A stretch of 60,000 bases of DNA from Acanthaster planci (Eukaryota; Echinodermata; Asteroidea; Valvatida; Acanthasteridae). Made by a program: the position numbers and the translations under genes. The notes under the pieces are model-generated. The model saw only the letters and a list, made by a program, of their open reading frames with translations, was not told the origin of the DNA and made no database searches. Numbering within the stretch: position 1 is the stretch's first letter; each line of letters opens with the position of its first letter. Below, piece after piece: positions 1-9,555 of this stretch. The stretch covers positions 345,207 to 405,206 of the forward strand of contig NW_019091387.1 of NCBI RefSeq assembly GCF_001949145.1, given 5' to 3'.

Positions 1-1239
1 GCGTGTTCAAAACCACTCTGTAACTTTTCTTTAAAAAAACCCCCAAAAAACAAGAAAGTCAAGAGACAGTATAGTGTAATGGTATTTTATGAAGGCAAAC
101 GCATGGGATGATACCTCTATTCGAATTCTGGATACATCAAGCTCAAAGTGAAAACGGGGGGGGGTCTAACTTACTCTGTGTATTGTGTATGTACAAAGTA
201 CAATACCTGTGGACCTTGCTCTCAGTAAGCTGCAGTTTGTGGGTAAGAGTTCCATTTGCGGACATCACTAATTTTCCCTTGCAGTAGTTTGTTAGCCATC
301 CCATGCAACAAAAGTCAACTTTAGCAATGAAAATGTTGAAGCATTTGCTTTGACAGCAAAATTTTTCAGGCCAGCCTCATGGGTTTGTAGACTCGTAGGC
401 TGAGTTTGGGTGGCGTGTTCTATCTAACAGCTAGTTGGATTTGTTGTTCGTAAGTCGGCCGCTCGTACTCTGAGAAGGCACAACCAGTTATCACTGGTAG
501 TGGCAAGTAACATGGCGGCATCCATTTTCGATATTCGAGACATAACGCTTTGATAATTGAGCTGAATTCTTTTCTGTTTAAAAAGGAACATTCATTTCTG
601 TGTTCTAGAAATTTATTTGTCTTATTTTTGTAAAACTTCCCATTGTCTCCGGCTCTGTAAGCCATCTTGCTTTTTTGCTACTGTTCAAAAATCAAAATCT
701 CAATCTGAGAGCAGTACATTCTTAGACCGAGTTCCTGTAGTTCGGGGGTGCACTGCACTAATGCAAGCCCCACTGAAAACAGTGTAAAATCAACAAAGTT
801 CGGAGCCCCTATTCTGTGCAACCGAAGTCCCTGAGGCCTCTCAAACAAAAACATTGTGTTCTCGAGTCCTTCAGATTTCAATGATTTTCAAATTTTAGTA
901 GTTGAACCAATTGGCTTTTTAATCCACCAAAACAAACTCACCCTCAAAAGTGATCGTTCCCACGTCTGTCATCAGCCACTTTTCAAACGGCATTCCTCCA
1001 CTTTCTTAGGCTCTTCGGACAATTTCAAAATGCTATTCTTGTCTACTTTGCCATCGGATGTGAGCCCCTGAATCTAGAAATTTGATCCTGGGCAATACTC
1101 ACACAATCCCACCACTTCTTGGACCACACAACCTCCTCTTTTCAAAATAAACTGTAGCGACCCAGCGGAAAATTTTCCTTGAATTGGGACAGTGAACCCT
1201 TCGAGCGCGATAATAGCAAACCCATGTCAAGAACAGGCC
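1..1239. other. Left flank, no gene recognised
   Basis: I see no exon with convincing splice sites or protein similarity here. A minus-strand frame at 420-665 (81 codons) and a plus-strand frame at 856-1071 are open but show no family motif. The stretch ends at the target-site repeat of the Polinton, so it is pre-existing host DNA. Confidence 0.5.
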
Positions 1240-1245
1240 GCCCGA
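1240..1245. repeat. Target-site duplication, left (GCCCGA)
   Basis: The same hexamer lies just outside the right terminal repeat at 9970-9975. Six bases is the usual Polinton target-site length. The final A is shared with a possible AG terminus of the element. Confidence 0.8.
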
Positions 1246-1434
1246 GTATTAGGCGCAGGAGAGTTCCGGACCAGTTTCACCCTCCTATACCTCATTAAAC
1301 CCCCTCAATCGGGACTTTCCCTACCCTCCAGTCCTCTCCCCATCTACCCGGGACTCTTCTCAACCCCAAGGATTCCTCCCAATCCCGGAGAAAAGATCGC
1401 CAGGCGACGACATCGCACAAAACGGTCTAGATCT
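1245..1434 (+). repeat. Left terminal inverted repeat of the Polinton
   Basis: It matches the reverse complement of 9777-9969 along its length, with scattered substitutions and small gaps. Shared landmarks are TAGGCG near the tip, CCTCCTATACCTCAT, GACTTTCCCTACCCTCCAG and CACAAAACGG at the inner edge. The repeat is C-rich on this strand. It stays open as an 85-codon frame (1192-1449) but is not a gene. Confidence 0.9.
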
Positions 1435-1551
1435 ACCCCAACTCATTAAAACATTCCTGCAGGAAAAAAAGACCCACCCTCCCAGAAAGGAGCATGAGGC
1501 TTCAAGAAAATTTGAAATTAAATTTATAATTACCTATATATAAATTAGACC

Positions 1552-3198
1552 ATGAATACTCCAACAAAACTGCAACGTCGCCCTGTCTTATCGGGCTTTA
1601 ATCGAATTAAAAAATCATTTTTATCTGCATTTGTCAAACAACATAACATTCCATTACCACCAGCTGAACGCAAACAACATACGAAGCCTGAATTAATACG
1701 AGCGATTCAAGCCAGCCTACAAGAATTTAAAAATCTCGCGAGGCAGTCGTATCATCAGCTTTTGAAAATAGCCCAAGACAATGACATCCCATTTACAGCC
1801 ACTGGCACGAAGGGGAATATATTACGAAAAGACCTCATCACCGCGATTAAAGCTTACACTAAACCGGAATCTATCGCAGAGGTAAATATCCGAAGAATAA
1901 GAGCCTCCAAGGTAACTACAGAAATTGGAAACTGAAGCCTACTTTCTATGCCGACGACCTGCTTCACTTTTTCGATTTTTACAAAAAGTGCATCGAAGAT
2001 AAACCGTTGACCGAGTTTAAAGAGATAGGCTCTTACAAGTTGCAAACTGCAATTAAGGTCCAGTTCAAAATGGAAAAGCCCGGAGTTGAAACCATAATAG
2101 ATGTTTTCACGTTTACAAGTAAGGACAACACCGTCATTTCTAAACATGAGGTTTAAAATGCCTTAAAACAACCAAGAGAGTAACATTTAGAAGATGTTGG
2201 AGCACACGAACAATGAGGCTCCGGCTGGGTGTTTGATTAAGTCGTCGCGTTTTATAATAACGTGGTGTGTTGTAACTCAGTAGGAGCGACTTACATTTCA
2301 TTGCCCAAAGAACTTGCGGTTAAAACTGCAATCATTAACGTTCAAACAAACAAGACTAACAGTGCATTCGCTGGGCGTTAAGAGCTGCTTTAAATTATAT
2401 TCAGACAACGTCAAAAGTCAACTCGACATCAATCCAGATTATAAAATACACGAGGAAAGAACTTCAACGTACACAACAGAAGACGGCTTCAATTTTACAT
2501 ACGTGGACTTTCCCACACCGGTTTCACAGATTCCACGCATCGAATCGCAAAACAACTTAGCTATTAACGTATTCGGTTACACTGGGAAAGACGGTGCCTT
2601 TATACTCCACAAGACTAAACACATAGACGAGCCAATAAATTTACTTTATTTTAACCGAGGTGAAACAGCACACTATTGATGGATTAAAAGTTTTTCAAGA
2701 TTTATGGGTGACGTCAGCAATCACAACGGTAAATCATATTGGTGTTTCAATTGCTTGTCTCACTTTCAAACAGAACAGAGACGAAACAGACACCCAGAAG
2801 ATTGCCAAGGAATGGACACGGTGCCTTGTAAAGTCGAACTACCTGTAAAGGGTCAACATATTCTAAAGTTTGAAAACTACAAAAATAAACAAGACGCTCC
2901 GTTTGTTATTTACGCAGATTTTGAGTCTGTTTTAGAGCGTCTTTAATCAGAACCATTAAACACGATTAAAACGCAACGCCACTGCGGCAACTCTTACGCG
3001 GTCATTCGATGTGACGGTGTTTGTGCCAATCGCAAAACATACAGAGGTCATGACGCAGCCACTAATTTCGTAAAATCACTATCGAGAGAAGTTCACACGA
3101 TTAACAGAACATTTGCCGATCATAAGCCCCTCACCTGGTCACCCGTAAAGTTATTTCATAAGTCATTTGTATACGGCCAAAAATGTACTCGATTTTAA
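1552..3198 (+). pseudogene. Polinton type-B DNA polymerase, N-terminal part only, broken
   Basis: In Polintons this enzyme copies the element by protein priming. The first 127-codon frame (1552-1935) is a basic, helix-rich N-terminal extension that follows an AT-rich leader. Homology then continues past a stop with a frame slip at 1933-1936. Recognisable landmarks in order are a LPKEL...INVQ block near 2300, an INVFGY segment near 2560, a Cys/His finger (CFNC ... H ... C) at about 2740-2805, and the exonuclease I motif YADFES near 2910. A TAA at 2944-2946 interrupts the frame, which then continues with recognisable sequence to the TAA at 3196-3198. The polymerase palm motifs that should follow are absent. 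Frame slips also occur near 2155-2320 and 2677. Not functional. Confidence 0.85.
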
Positions 3199-3595
3199 CC
3201 GTGGATCAAAATTTAAAGAAGGCAAAAGGAGTGACAAAAACGGTAACTCCAAAAATTTAACACATGCTGCGTATAAAAACTGTCTGTTTAATCGACACAA
3301 CATTTTAATAAACGACAGCTGTTCAGATCGGCTAAACACCAATTATTTACCGTCACGCAAAATAAACTTAGCCTTTCGCCTTTAGATATGAAGCAATAAG
3401 ACTTGAGGCTATGCATGGCGAAAGTACTAACTATGTGAAGTTTGCGGTGACACCATGTAATCAAATTCTCTCTTTGAGTGTGTGTGGTTCTGAAAAGAAC
3501 CGGGGTTTACTCGACGTTTCGAACAGTGTGCTCTGTTCGTCTTCAGGAGAAAGAGTGATATGAAGCGTTATATAATACAAAATGGGGTTAAAACT
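3199..3595. other. Scrambled polymerase tail region with an inserted dispersed repeat
   Basis: A 72-codon frame at 3167-3385 overlaps the polymerase end but shows no clear palm motif. A short stretch near 3360-3400 could be a worn polymerase C-terminus, which would place an internal deletion just before it. The dispersed repeat at 3435-3549 sits between this and the integrase. Confidence 0.4.
3435..3549 (-). repeat. Dispersed repeat carrying a histone-like stem-loop
   Basis: The segment contains TTTGCGGTGACACCATG, CTCTTTGAGTGTG, the perfect inverted repeat GGTTCTGAAAAGAACC at 3486-3501, and a second inverted repeat around GAACAGTGTGCTCTGTTC. The first three blocks recur, diverged, in the foldback at 37262-37414. 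On the minus strand the stem reads GGTTCTTTTCAGAACC followed about nine bases later by a purine-rich CAAAGAGAG. That layout resembles a replication-dependent histone mRNA 3' end, but no histone coding sequence is adjacent. Confidence 0.55.
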
Positions 3596-4620
3596 TTAGC
3601 TTACGGGCATTATTCTATAGGCGGCAATTCGGTATCCGCAGGCACGACTTGAAGCTTTTCTCTGACAAAAGACCGTTTGGGGCCGTTTAACAAGTAATAC
3701 AACGTTGGCCCCGTTTTTACCTTTTTTACCTCGGACTCGTTTAAATTGACTCTTGCGTTTTTCAATTTGATAAACGTTCACGCTCCAAATTGGATCAGTC
3801 GCCCTTCTAACGGTGCCGACTTCTTGCTCACCTGAGTAAAATAGGAACCTAACGACCACGTCTGCAGGTAATTCGATTTCTTTTCTTTTGAGGGCTGGTG
3901 CGCTAGGTACTTGTTTTACGTGGTCTAATTTAACAGCTCCTGCGAGCTTTTTATCGATTAGCCTAGTCTTTTCTTCATTTAACGCTTTATAACCTGAGGC
4001 AATCGTTCTACCCATTCTACGTTTCTCGTACCGACGTTTAACATTTCTTGAGCGTACTGATGCCCAAACGGCTGTTTGGCTTAAGTCCTATTGAACCTTC
4101 CGACGATTCCCTGGGATCTATGTACGCCGGGTTCACCTACTTGTATTTCAACGTTGTTTTTAGTAAACAACTTTTAAAACTCGCCTTTAAATTCCAACCC
4201 AGAGTCTACCATGGCAAATTTAGGCCAAGTCAAAAGTAACCTTTGTAAATCCGTTTAATGACGATAGAAACTTGTTCGGCCGTTTTACTGGTCAATGGTT
4301 CAGCCTCTTTAAATCTGGATCCCACGTCAACTACGGTCAAAGCGTGTTTATAAGTTTTAGGGTTTACTCGATCGCAGGGTAAAATATAGCATATCCATTT
4401 GATGGGCGTAAGTTAGTTCGACCGATTCCGATTGCAACATCGTTGGCCTGGGTACGTATCCAGGAGCAGGTAAATAAATTTGCCAAATTGCTTGTTTCTT
4501 TATCCAATTTCGTATAAATGTTTTATCCGCGCCCGTCTTTTCATATAAATTATCCACGGCACTTTCACCTTTCCAATAGCCCTGTGGACTGTAAAACAAC
4601 CTTGAAAATTCTTTCTCCAT
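3596..4620 (-). pseudogene. Polinton retrovirus-like integrase, broken
   Basis: Integrase inserts the element by joining its ends to host DNA. The start at 4618-4620 follows an AT-rich leader. The N-terminal block (4357-4620, 87 codons) has the Polinton pattern YSPQGYWKG ... KQAIWQIYLPAPGYVPRP. The catalytic core continues in another frame after about 4380. It shows TYKHALTVVDVGSRFKEAEP around 4290-4350 (first Asp of the DDE triad), FAMVDSGLEFKGEF around 4180-4230 (second Asp), and GEPGVHRSQGIV...FNRT around 4080-4140, near the catalytic Glu. The C-terminal part is the 139-codon frame 3596-4015, with VGTVRRATDPIWSVNVYQIEK. In-frame stops and at least three frame slips make it non-functional. 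It lies tail-to-tail with the polymerase. Confidence 0.9.
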
Positions 4621-4671
4621 TTTAAAATAAAGTTAACTATACCGATAAACCAAAAAAACGAGTAACGCGGT

Positions 4672-5051
4672 TCACCCGAGAATCCACGCCAATTCGCGAA
4701 CTTTCTGATCTTCTGAAGGCACGTAGAAATCTGACAACTTGGGCTCTGGCGGCAAGGACATCACGTTTTTACCGATTAACTCAGAGTAAGCGCGCAACGC
4801 CTCGTCCACTTCGGTAAACTGCTGCTGACTTGCGCGTTCTTGGCTCATGCACTCGTTTAGAAAATCTAACATGTGCACGCGACTTTCTTCCCAAGTTTGC
4901 CTAGCTTGCGCCAATCGTTCTAGGGCAAGGTCATGCCGTTTGTGTTCCTCGTTGACCTTATTTTGAGCTAAACTGCCAAATAGAAATTGGAGCCAGTGAA
5001 TGCCAATGCGTTGACTATAGCTCCTCCAACCATCATTAAATCACTCGCCAT
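4672..5051 (-). pseudogene. Conserved Polinton protein of unknown role, about 126 residues, one frame slip
   Basis: The start codon at 5049-5051 is 24 bp from the start of the divergent gene at 5076. The N-terminus has a hydrophobic MVGGAIVNALAF stretch, a likely membrane anchor. Then come a charged helical region, HKRHDLALERLAQARQTW, and a C-terminal block ending with PPEPKLSDFYVPSEDQK. This arrangement is common in Polintons of marine invertebrates, but I know of no assigned function. One frame slip near 4965-4985 separates the membrane segment from the rest, which is open (4672-4914, 80 codons). The length fits a single one-base change, so this is among the less damaged genes. Confidence 0.75.
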
Positions 5052-5075
5052 TTTTAAAATATATAAATTAAAAAC
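5052..5075. promoter_or_regulatory. AT-rich divergent promoter between two Polinton genes
   Basis: The 24 bp between opposite start codons are almost pure A/T and contain ATATATAAATTAAAAA, a TATA-like string. Similar strings lie just upstream of the ATGs at 1552, 5359, 6818, 7138 and, on the minus strand, 4620 and 8717. A core promoter serving both directions is inferred. Confidence 0.5.
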
Positions 5076-5324
5076 ATGGAGCAAATCAAAGATCAATTGA
5101 CCGACATCAGAGCCCATCAAACAAACATCGAATCTCTGCTAGGCGACAGGCCAGCCGACATTGACCACAACTCTGACATGCTTTTAGAGATCCAAGAGGT
5201 ACTTAACGAAATGAGACACGAAACGTTTCACAAGCGTGATCTATTGGATAATTACGGAGACTTATTTTTTGCGGCTGGTGTATCTTTAATCGCGATTTCG
5301 TTTATGTTTGTAATTTGGAAGTAA
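5076..5324 (+). CDS. Small Polinton membrane protein, 82 residues, frame intact
   Basis: The only multi-motif Polinton gene here with an uninterrupted frame. The protein opens with a polar, probably coiled-coil region (about residues 1-60, e.g. MEQIKDQLTDIRAHQTNIES). It ends with one membrane helix, LFFAAGVSLIAISFMFVIW, then a single Lys: a tail-anchored layout. Its role is unknown; a virion or membrane-associated function is inferred from its place beside the capsid gene. An 82-codon frame can survive drift by chance, so intactness alone does not show function. Confidence 0.7.
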   Translation: MEQIKDQLTDIRAHQTNIESLLGDRPADIDHNSDMLLEIQEVLNEMRHETFHKRDLLDNYGDLFFAAGVSLIAISFMFVIWK

Positions 5325-5358
5325 ACCGGCTAAAATACAAAACCGTTTATAATAAAAC

Positions 5359-6519
5359 ATGGCAAGTCAATACACAAAAAATTGAACCCCAGCCGTAGGC
5401 TTAAAGTTCCACGAGCTATCAAAGGCGAACGACGCGAAGTCACCATTACACATAATCCAAGCACCATAGCAGCCGGTCACACGCTAAACGTCAAATTTCC
5501 TGCATTGGGTATAGACGATGTTGTAGTACCAAGTACAGAAAAACTCGCTTTCAAATAGGAACTAGACGGCGCCTCGGATGACAATGATGACCGTTTACAA
5601 CAACCTGGCACGTAACCTAATTTCGGAACTTAACGTCAGTCTACAGGGCAATAAAATCGTCAGTTATTGAGACGCAGACGTATTTCACAATTTTAAGGAC
5701 AACTGGCTGCCGATATCACAGACTAAAATATTGCTTACTTTGATTTAGAACGGGAAAATAAAGCCAAGTTACGACTGGGAGCAGCAGATGCCACCGAAGC
5801 AGGCAACGACGGTAAAGACAAATTCACTGCCGATGCGTATTAGAACAGATACGCGATTCGGTTAGACGTGCCTCTGTTAACCGATTACGGACCGTTTTAT
5901 CCCTCAGGTTTTAAAGAACCGTTGACGTATCAGTTGGCTTTTGATAATCACGATAAAGTGGTTAAATCCACAGACACGGCTGCAGAGTACAGCATTTCGG
6001 ATTTAAGTTTAAAATATGAAGTAGTCACTAATCGAGTCCTGGCACAGAGTTTGAGGCAAAAGCGTAAGGGTAATGTGTATTATTTATTCTACAACATTTA
6101 CTCGTGGAAAAAGCAAGCCGTTAATAAATCTGACACTCTATGGAACATTAGTATAGATCAAACGATTAAAAGCTCGAAAGGCGTTTTGATTTTATTCAAA
6201 GACCCGGTTGTAAAAAATCCTTAACGATTTTACAACCCGCCTATCACGAAAACAAGCGTCACCGTCGAAGGTAAGCCCAATGAGCTATATTCGCTGTTTG
6301 AATATCAACACTTTTCCAAAATTAGCAAATTTTTCGGGGACTCAGATACGGATCGGGCCGGGCCGTGCGGTTGTAAAAGACCTAAACTTAACCGGCGTTG
6401 ACATGGGCGGTTATTGAAAAGATAAATATGGCATTTGGCTCGATTTCCGAAATCCCGATGACAATTCTGCTCACGGATCGGGTCGGCCACTTGGTGGCGG
6501 CGGTGATAGTTTGAAGTAA
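5359..6519 (+). pseudogene. Polinton major capsid protein (double jelly-roll), broken
   Basis: This protein forms the hexagonal capsomers in adintoviruses/Polintons. The start codon at 5359 follows TTTATAATAAAAC. Recognisable segments, in changing frames, are TLNVKFPALGIDDVVVPSTE (about 5480-5540), NLARNLISELNVSLQGNKIV (about 5605-5665), DVFHNFKDNWLP near 5680, LERENKAKLRLGAADATEAG near 5750, and the longest intact piece, 5868-6224. That piece has LLTDYGPFYPSGF and later KGVLILFKDP. The C-terminal end has KYGIWLDF near 6425 and a Gly-rich tail that stops at 6517-6519. All three stop codons occur in frame (TAG near 5556, TGA near 5668, TAG near 5841), along with at least two frame slips, so translation is not possible. 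Assignment rests on remembered family patterns. Confidence 0.82.
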
Positions 6520-6544
6520 ACGATTAGCCAAACATAATAAGAAA

Positions 6545-6790
6545 ATGAAACAGCGATTTTCCTGATTAAAAGTCGGCGAGTCAGAGCGTGAGTCAGAGAC
6601 GAAATCCGAAAGTAAGTTTTCTTTTGAAAACAACAGAAATTGGATTATAGGAGGTTTAGTGGTTGGAGAAATAGCTTTAGTTTTGTTTTTAAAGAAGAAA
6701 ACGCCGACTGTCACTGTGACGACACAGGTAAAAGCTCAAGCACCAGTTCAAGCGACAGCATCCGCACCAGACGTTTTAGACATGGAGTAA
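6545..6790 (+). pseudogene. Small Polinton membrane protein, 81 codons, one internal stop
   Basis: The frame starts at ATG 6545, meets a TGA at codon 7, then runs open to TAA 6788-6790. After a charged N-terminus comes one membrane helix, WIIGGLVVGEIALVLFL, a KKK stop-transfer cluster, and a Thr/Val/Ala-rich tail. It sits between the capsid gene and another small membrane-protein gene, an arrangement seen in related elements. Function unknown. If the early TGA is a later mutation, the original was an 81-residue single-pass protein. Confidence 0.6.
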
Positions 6791-6817
6791 TTTTAAAAAC
6801 TGTATTTATATTAAAAC

Positions 6818-7060
6818 ATGAGTAACGCAAAATCGATCGACGTAAACGGGATTGCCAACACGGTATATCACGGTGCTGTTATTAGCCTCAATGGGATACG
6901 CTATTCTTAGTACTAAACTATTGAAATGAAAGCCCCCGATTTGGATTGGTTGTCGATAGAAGACGCTGCCAAAATGAACGTGGTGTCGGCGGGTGCATTG
7001 GCCACGCAAGGTTGGCTCGTGTTGCAGGGTATATTACCGGCAAGCTTGCCCACAGGTTAA
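6818..7060 (+). pseudogene. Small Polinton membrane protein, frame slip
   Basis: The start follows TATTTATATTAAAAC. The first 25 or so codons read in one frame (ending around VYHGAVISL). A one-base slip near 6890 leads to a stop in that frame, while recognisable sequence (KMKAPDLDWLSIEDAAK, then AGALATQGWLVLQGILP) continues in the neighbouring frames to TAA 7058-7060. The N-terminal and C-terminal thirds are hydrophobic. I recognise it as a recurring small Polinton gene next to the capsid gene; the biochemical role is not known to me. Confidence 0.6.
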
Positions 7061-7137
7061 AAAGTATGTTTAAAACGGTTTATTATTAGTTTACCCACCG
7101 GTTAAAAAACGGCTTATTATAAAATAAAGTAATTAAC

Positions 7138-8343
7138 ATGGCAGAAGGCGGATTTGATCCAGAAGAAATACCCTTGTAAGATCGAGGGCGAGAAGAAGAT
7201 TATGATGTTGACTTAGACACTACCGACAGAGAAGAAACGTCGTTTATCGAAGGTCAACCGGCGATATAAGCTAAAGAAGACAGTTTAAACAGAGCCAGAG
7301 CTATATTTAGAACCAATCCGACTGTTTACAATTTCTATACATTTTTCAAACTTGCTGGCCGATCAGACGTACCAAATTTACCCGATTTTGAAAATTTTGA
7401 ATATCGAAGGGGTCGCGGTTTATTTTTCAAAGGGATTCCGGGGGTTAGTAAGGAAATACTGTTAACCGACAAAAGAAATCCCGATGGCCATCAGGGACGA
7501 GAGTTGTTCGAGAAGAACTAGGTTTTCGAATGTATGGCAGAAAAATGGCAAAACGTTAAAATTCATTAATCCTGAAATAGTTCAAATAGAACAACTACCT
7601 TGCACGGCCGACCAAGTAAGCAACATCGTAGAACAGCTAACAGAAAATCGGGAAGCTCAGACGGAAGGATTAAACTACCAAGAACTTCTTGCTTTAGACG
7701 AATCTTTACAGGCGGTAAAAGGCGAGTTGGTTTTAAACCAGGGTAAATTGGATCAATTAGAAGAAAAGATTCAACGGGTTAAAATGAATTAGAAGAAGCT
7801 GCGACTGATGCAGAACGTGCGGAAATTCAAGAACAATTGGATGATTTACAAGTTGAACGACGTGGCCGATTAGAAGTTATTAACAGAAACAGCGATTGGA
7901 TATGAACCCAGATTAACCGAATTAAAGAAACGATTACCGCGGTGATGGATGGTGATTTAACTTTACGCAAGAAAATCCGGGTGTTGTCTCGTGAACAAGG
8001 CGTCACGATCGTCAGCATTTTAACGGCTTTTAGTTTAGCTATCAGTACAATAGTATCTAGCAAAGTGGCTGCTGTGAGAGCTGTTGGTGCGCCTAGTGTT
8101 ACCCCTACACCGGCGCCTAAGCCTAAACCCACCTAAGCCTAAACCAGGCGGCGTAACCGATTGGATCAAATGGCAATTGCAAAATTTGTCAAATGTGTTG
8201 AAAAAAACTAGGCTTGAAAGCGCTTGCGGCATTACCAGATATTAAACGTGGTGAGCAAGACAGTCGGTTGGAGAGCCGAACACGTTTGGACGTTGTTTGT
8301 AGGCGTAAGTGTTTTGATTTCGACTTATGTGCAAAAGATGTAA
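7138..8343 (+). pseudogene. Large Polinton coiled-coil/membrane protein, broken
   Basis: A recurring Polinton gene without an assigned enzyme activity; a virion component is inferred. It starts at 7138 after an AT-rich leader with an acidic N-terminus (MAEGGFDPEEIPL), followed by a stop. Order: acidic segment, a YNFYTFFKLAGRSDVPNLP block near 7330-7385, LLTDKRNPDGHQGRELF near 7465-7510, then a long coiled-coil (7580-7900, rich in Glu/Leu/Gln). Next come the family hallmark LTLRKKIRVLSREQGVTIVS near 7960-8020, a hydrophobic segment, a Pro/Lys-rich linker, and a final membrane helix (HVWTLFVGVSVLISTYVQ) ending at TAA 8341-8343. Several stops and frame slips are present, at about 7177, 7267, 7520, 7790, 7903 and 8130-8220. 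Confidence 0.75.
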
Positions 8344-8366
8344 GTCGGTTTAACGGATTAATTTAG

Positions 8367-8416
8367 GGCATTAAAAATACCCTTTCTCAAAATTGAGAAA
8401 GGGCATTTTTAATGCC
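8367..8416. terminator. 50-bp near-perfect hairpin between convergent Polinton genes
   Basis: Two 25-base arms, GGCATTAAAAAT-CCCTTTCTCAA and its complement, pair at 23 of 25 positions. The palindrome lies 23 bp after the stop of the plus-strand coiled-coil gene and 33 bp before the stop of the minus-strand gene at 8450-8717. It is flanked by T-rich DNA on the right. The position suggests a shared 3'-end or transcription-stop signal for both directions, as seen in compact viral genomes. This is inferred from structure alone. Confidence 0.6.
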
Positions 8417-8449
8417 TTTTATTTTTTGGTTTAGGTCAAAGTTAATATT

Positions 8450-8717
8450 TTAAGTTAATACCTTGTACAACATAACACCAATTCCGGCTACTGCAATAGT
8501 TCTAATAGTTAACGACAATTTCTCATCATTAGGAGTGTCTAATGGTTTTTTTTTCTCTTGAGGTGCTTTTGCCTGCATAGGCGTGGGTGGTAATACATGT
8601 ACATGTATAGGTTCTGGCTTTGGAACTTGTTCTGTTCTGGTCTTGGAAACAGTGATCATAATGGTGTTCAATTTCACTTATCACTCTCTTATGATGATGA
8701 AATTGTGAGTCGGTCAT
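8450..8717 (-). pseudogene. Small Polinton membrane protein, minus strand, frame slip
   Basis: The start codon (8715-8717) lies just after a TATA-like TTTTTATATTGATAAA leader. The His-rich N-terminal piece (8529-8717) and the C-terminal piece (8450-8677) overlap in different frames, so one slip lies around 8640-8650. The C-terminal piece is Pro/Lys-rich (QEKKKPLDTPNDEK) and ends with a hydrophobic helix, TIRTIAVAGIGVMLYKVL. About 89 residues in total. Function unknown; it ends facing the hairpin at 8367-8416. Confidence 0.5.
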
Positions 8718-8970
8718 TTTATCAATATAAAAAGGCCGATATTGGTAGTCTGTGTGATACTATTTGTAGGATTCCTTTGGAGTCATTGCTAGCATTGAGA
8801 CGCTCTTGGTCGTTGGTTACGATGTAAATTTGGGTTGACATGCTTCTGACTTTGTATTTTAGTTTGACATTTTTTTCATTTTTTAAGCGACGTTAATCGG
8901 CCGCGTCTATTAAATTTTCATGTTCAGTATCTACTCTAAATTAAATTTTCTATGTCAATGTCATATTCAA
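8718..8970. other. Short gene-poor gap within the Polinton
   Basis: I find no homologous frame. The sequence is AT-rich near 8860-8960 and probably holds the promoter of the gene at 8450-8717. Confidence 0.4.
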
Positions 8971-9430
8971 CTAGTAACCCAAAGTATCATATAAATCGGA
9001 ATCCAGCTTAGAATCAGCATTAGACGGTAAATCGTCTGCTCGTTTGTGCCTGATTATTTTGTGCCGGCCATCGATAAGCACCACATGATCCATTCCATCC
9101 AATTCAATGCAATTAACGCTGCAAACACAATCGACACAGCCGAAACATTCTATGCAATTGCTGCAATTAAAACAAGCTTCACAACTTTCTAAGGCATTAG
9201 AATCTTCACAGTCGTAAGAATCATAACAAAATACACAATTTGTACATTCGCTGCATTCGTCACAAGTCGAAAATTGGGTACATTTCCTACAGTTCTGACA
9301 TTTATGGCAGTCGTGACATTCATTGCAGTCGATGCATTCAAAAAACCATCAGAATTTAAACAATGAATACATTTGAACGCATCTACCACATTAACAGATT
9401 GAACCGTGTCTTTTTGTAAAAGAAACAATT
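8971..9430 (-). pseudogene. Cysteine-repeat (CxxC)n protein gene within the Polinton
   Basis: Read on the minus strand, 8971-9350 gives a frame in which Cys recurs every third residue over about 65 positions. Examples are ECIDCNECHDCHKCQNC, DECSECTNCVFC and EACFNCSNCIECFGCVDC. A non-Cys, charged tail follows (DGMDHVVLIDGRHK ... KRADDL) and ends at TAG 8971-8973. Upstream, 9350-9430 has FKCIHCLNSDGF in a neighbouring frame, so one slip lies in the T-run near 9345-9350. The start is uncertain. Regular CxxC spacing is typical of metal-binding or disulfide-rich solenoid proteins. I do not know it as a standard Polinton gene. The long stretch without internal stops suggests real coding sequence, whatever its present state. 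Confidence 0.6.
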
Positions 9431-9555
9431 GACGTTGGCTTTTTGGTTTAACGTGTCTGTTTCCATTTAACGAAATTTAATATTTTTCAATTTTAATCGG
9501 TAAGCAAATCACTGCGAATAAAGATTTGCTGCCGTTTATAAACTTCATTTCCGTT

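Noticed and set aside
420-665. Minus-strand 81-codon frame with Cys and aromatic residues, considered as a zinc-finger exon
   Set aside because: Cys spacing does not fit a known finger, and no partner exons follow in phase.
1192-1449. 85-codon frame over the left terminal repeat
   Set aside because: It lies across the terminal repeat and host flank, and its Pro/Ser-rich composition follows from C-rich DNA.
1552-8343. Alternative genetic code to explain in-frame stops in the Polinton genes
   Set aside because: TAA, TAG and TGA all interrupt homologous frames, and frame slips are present too, so decay explains the data better than recoding.
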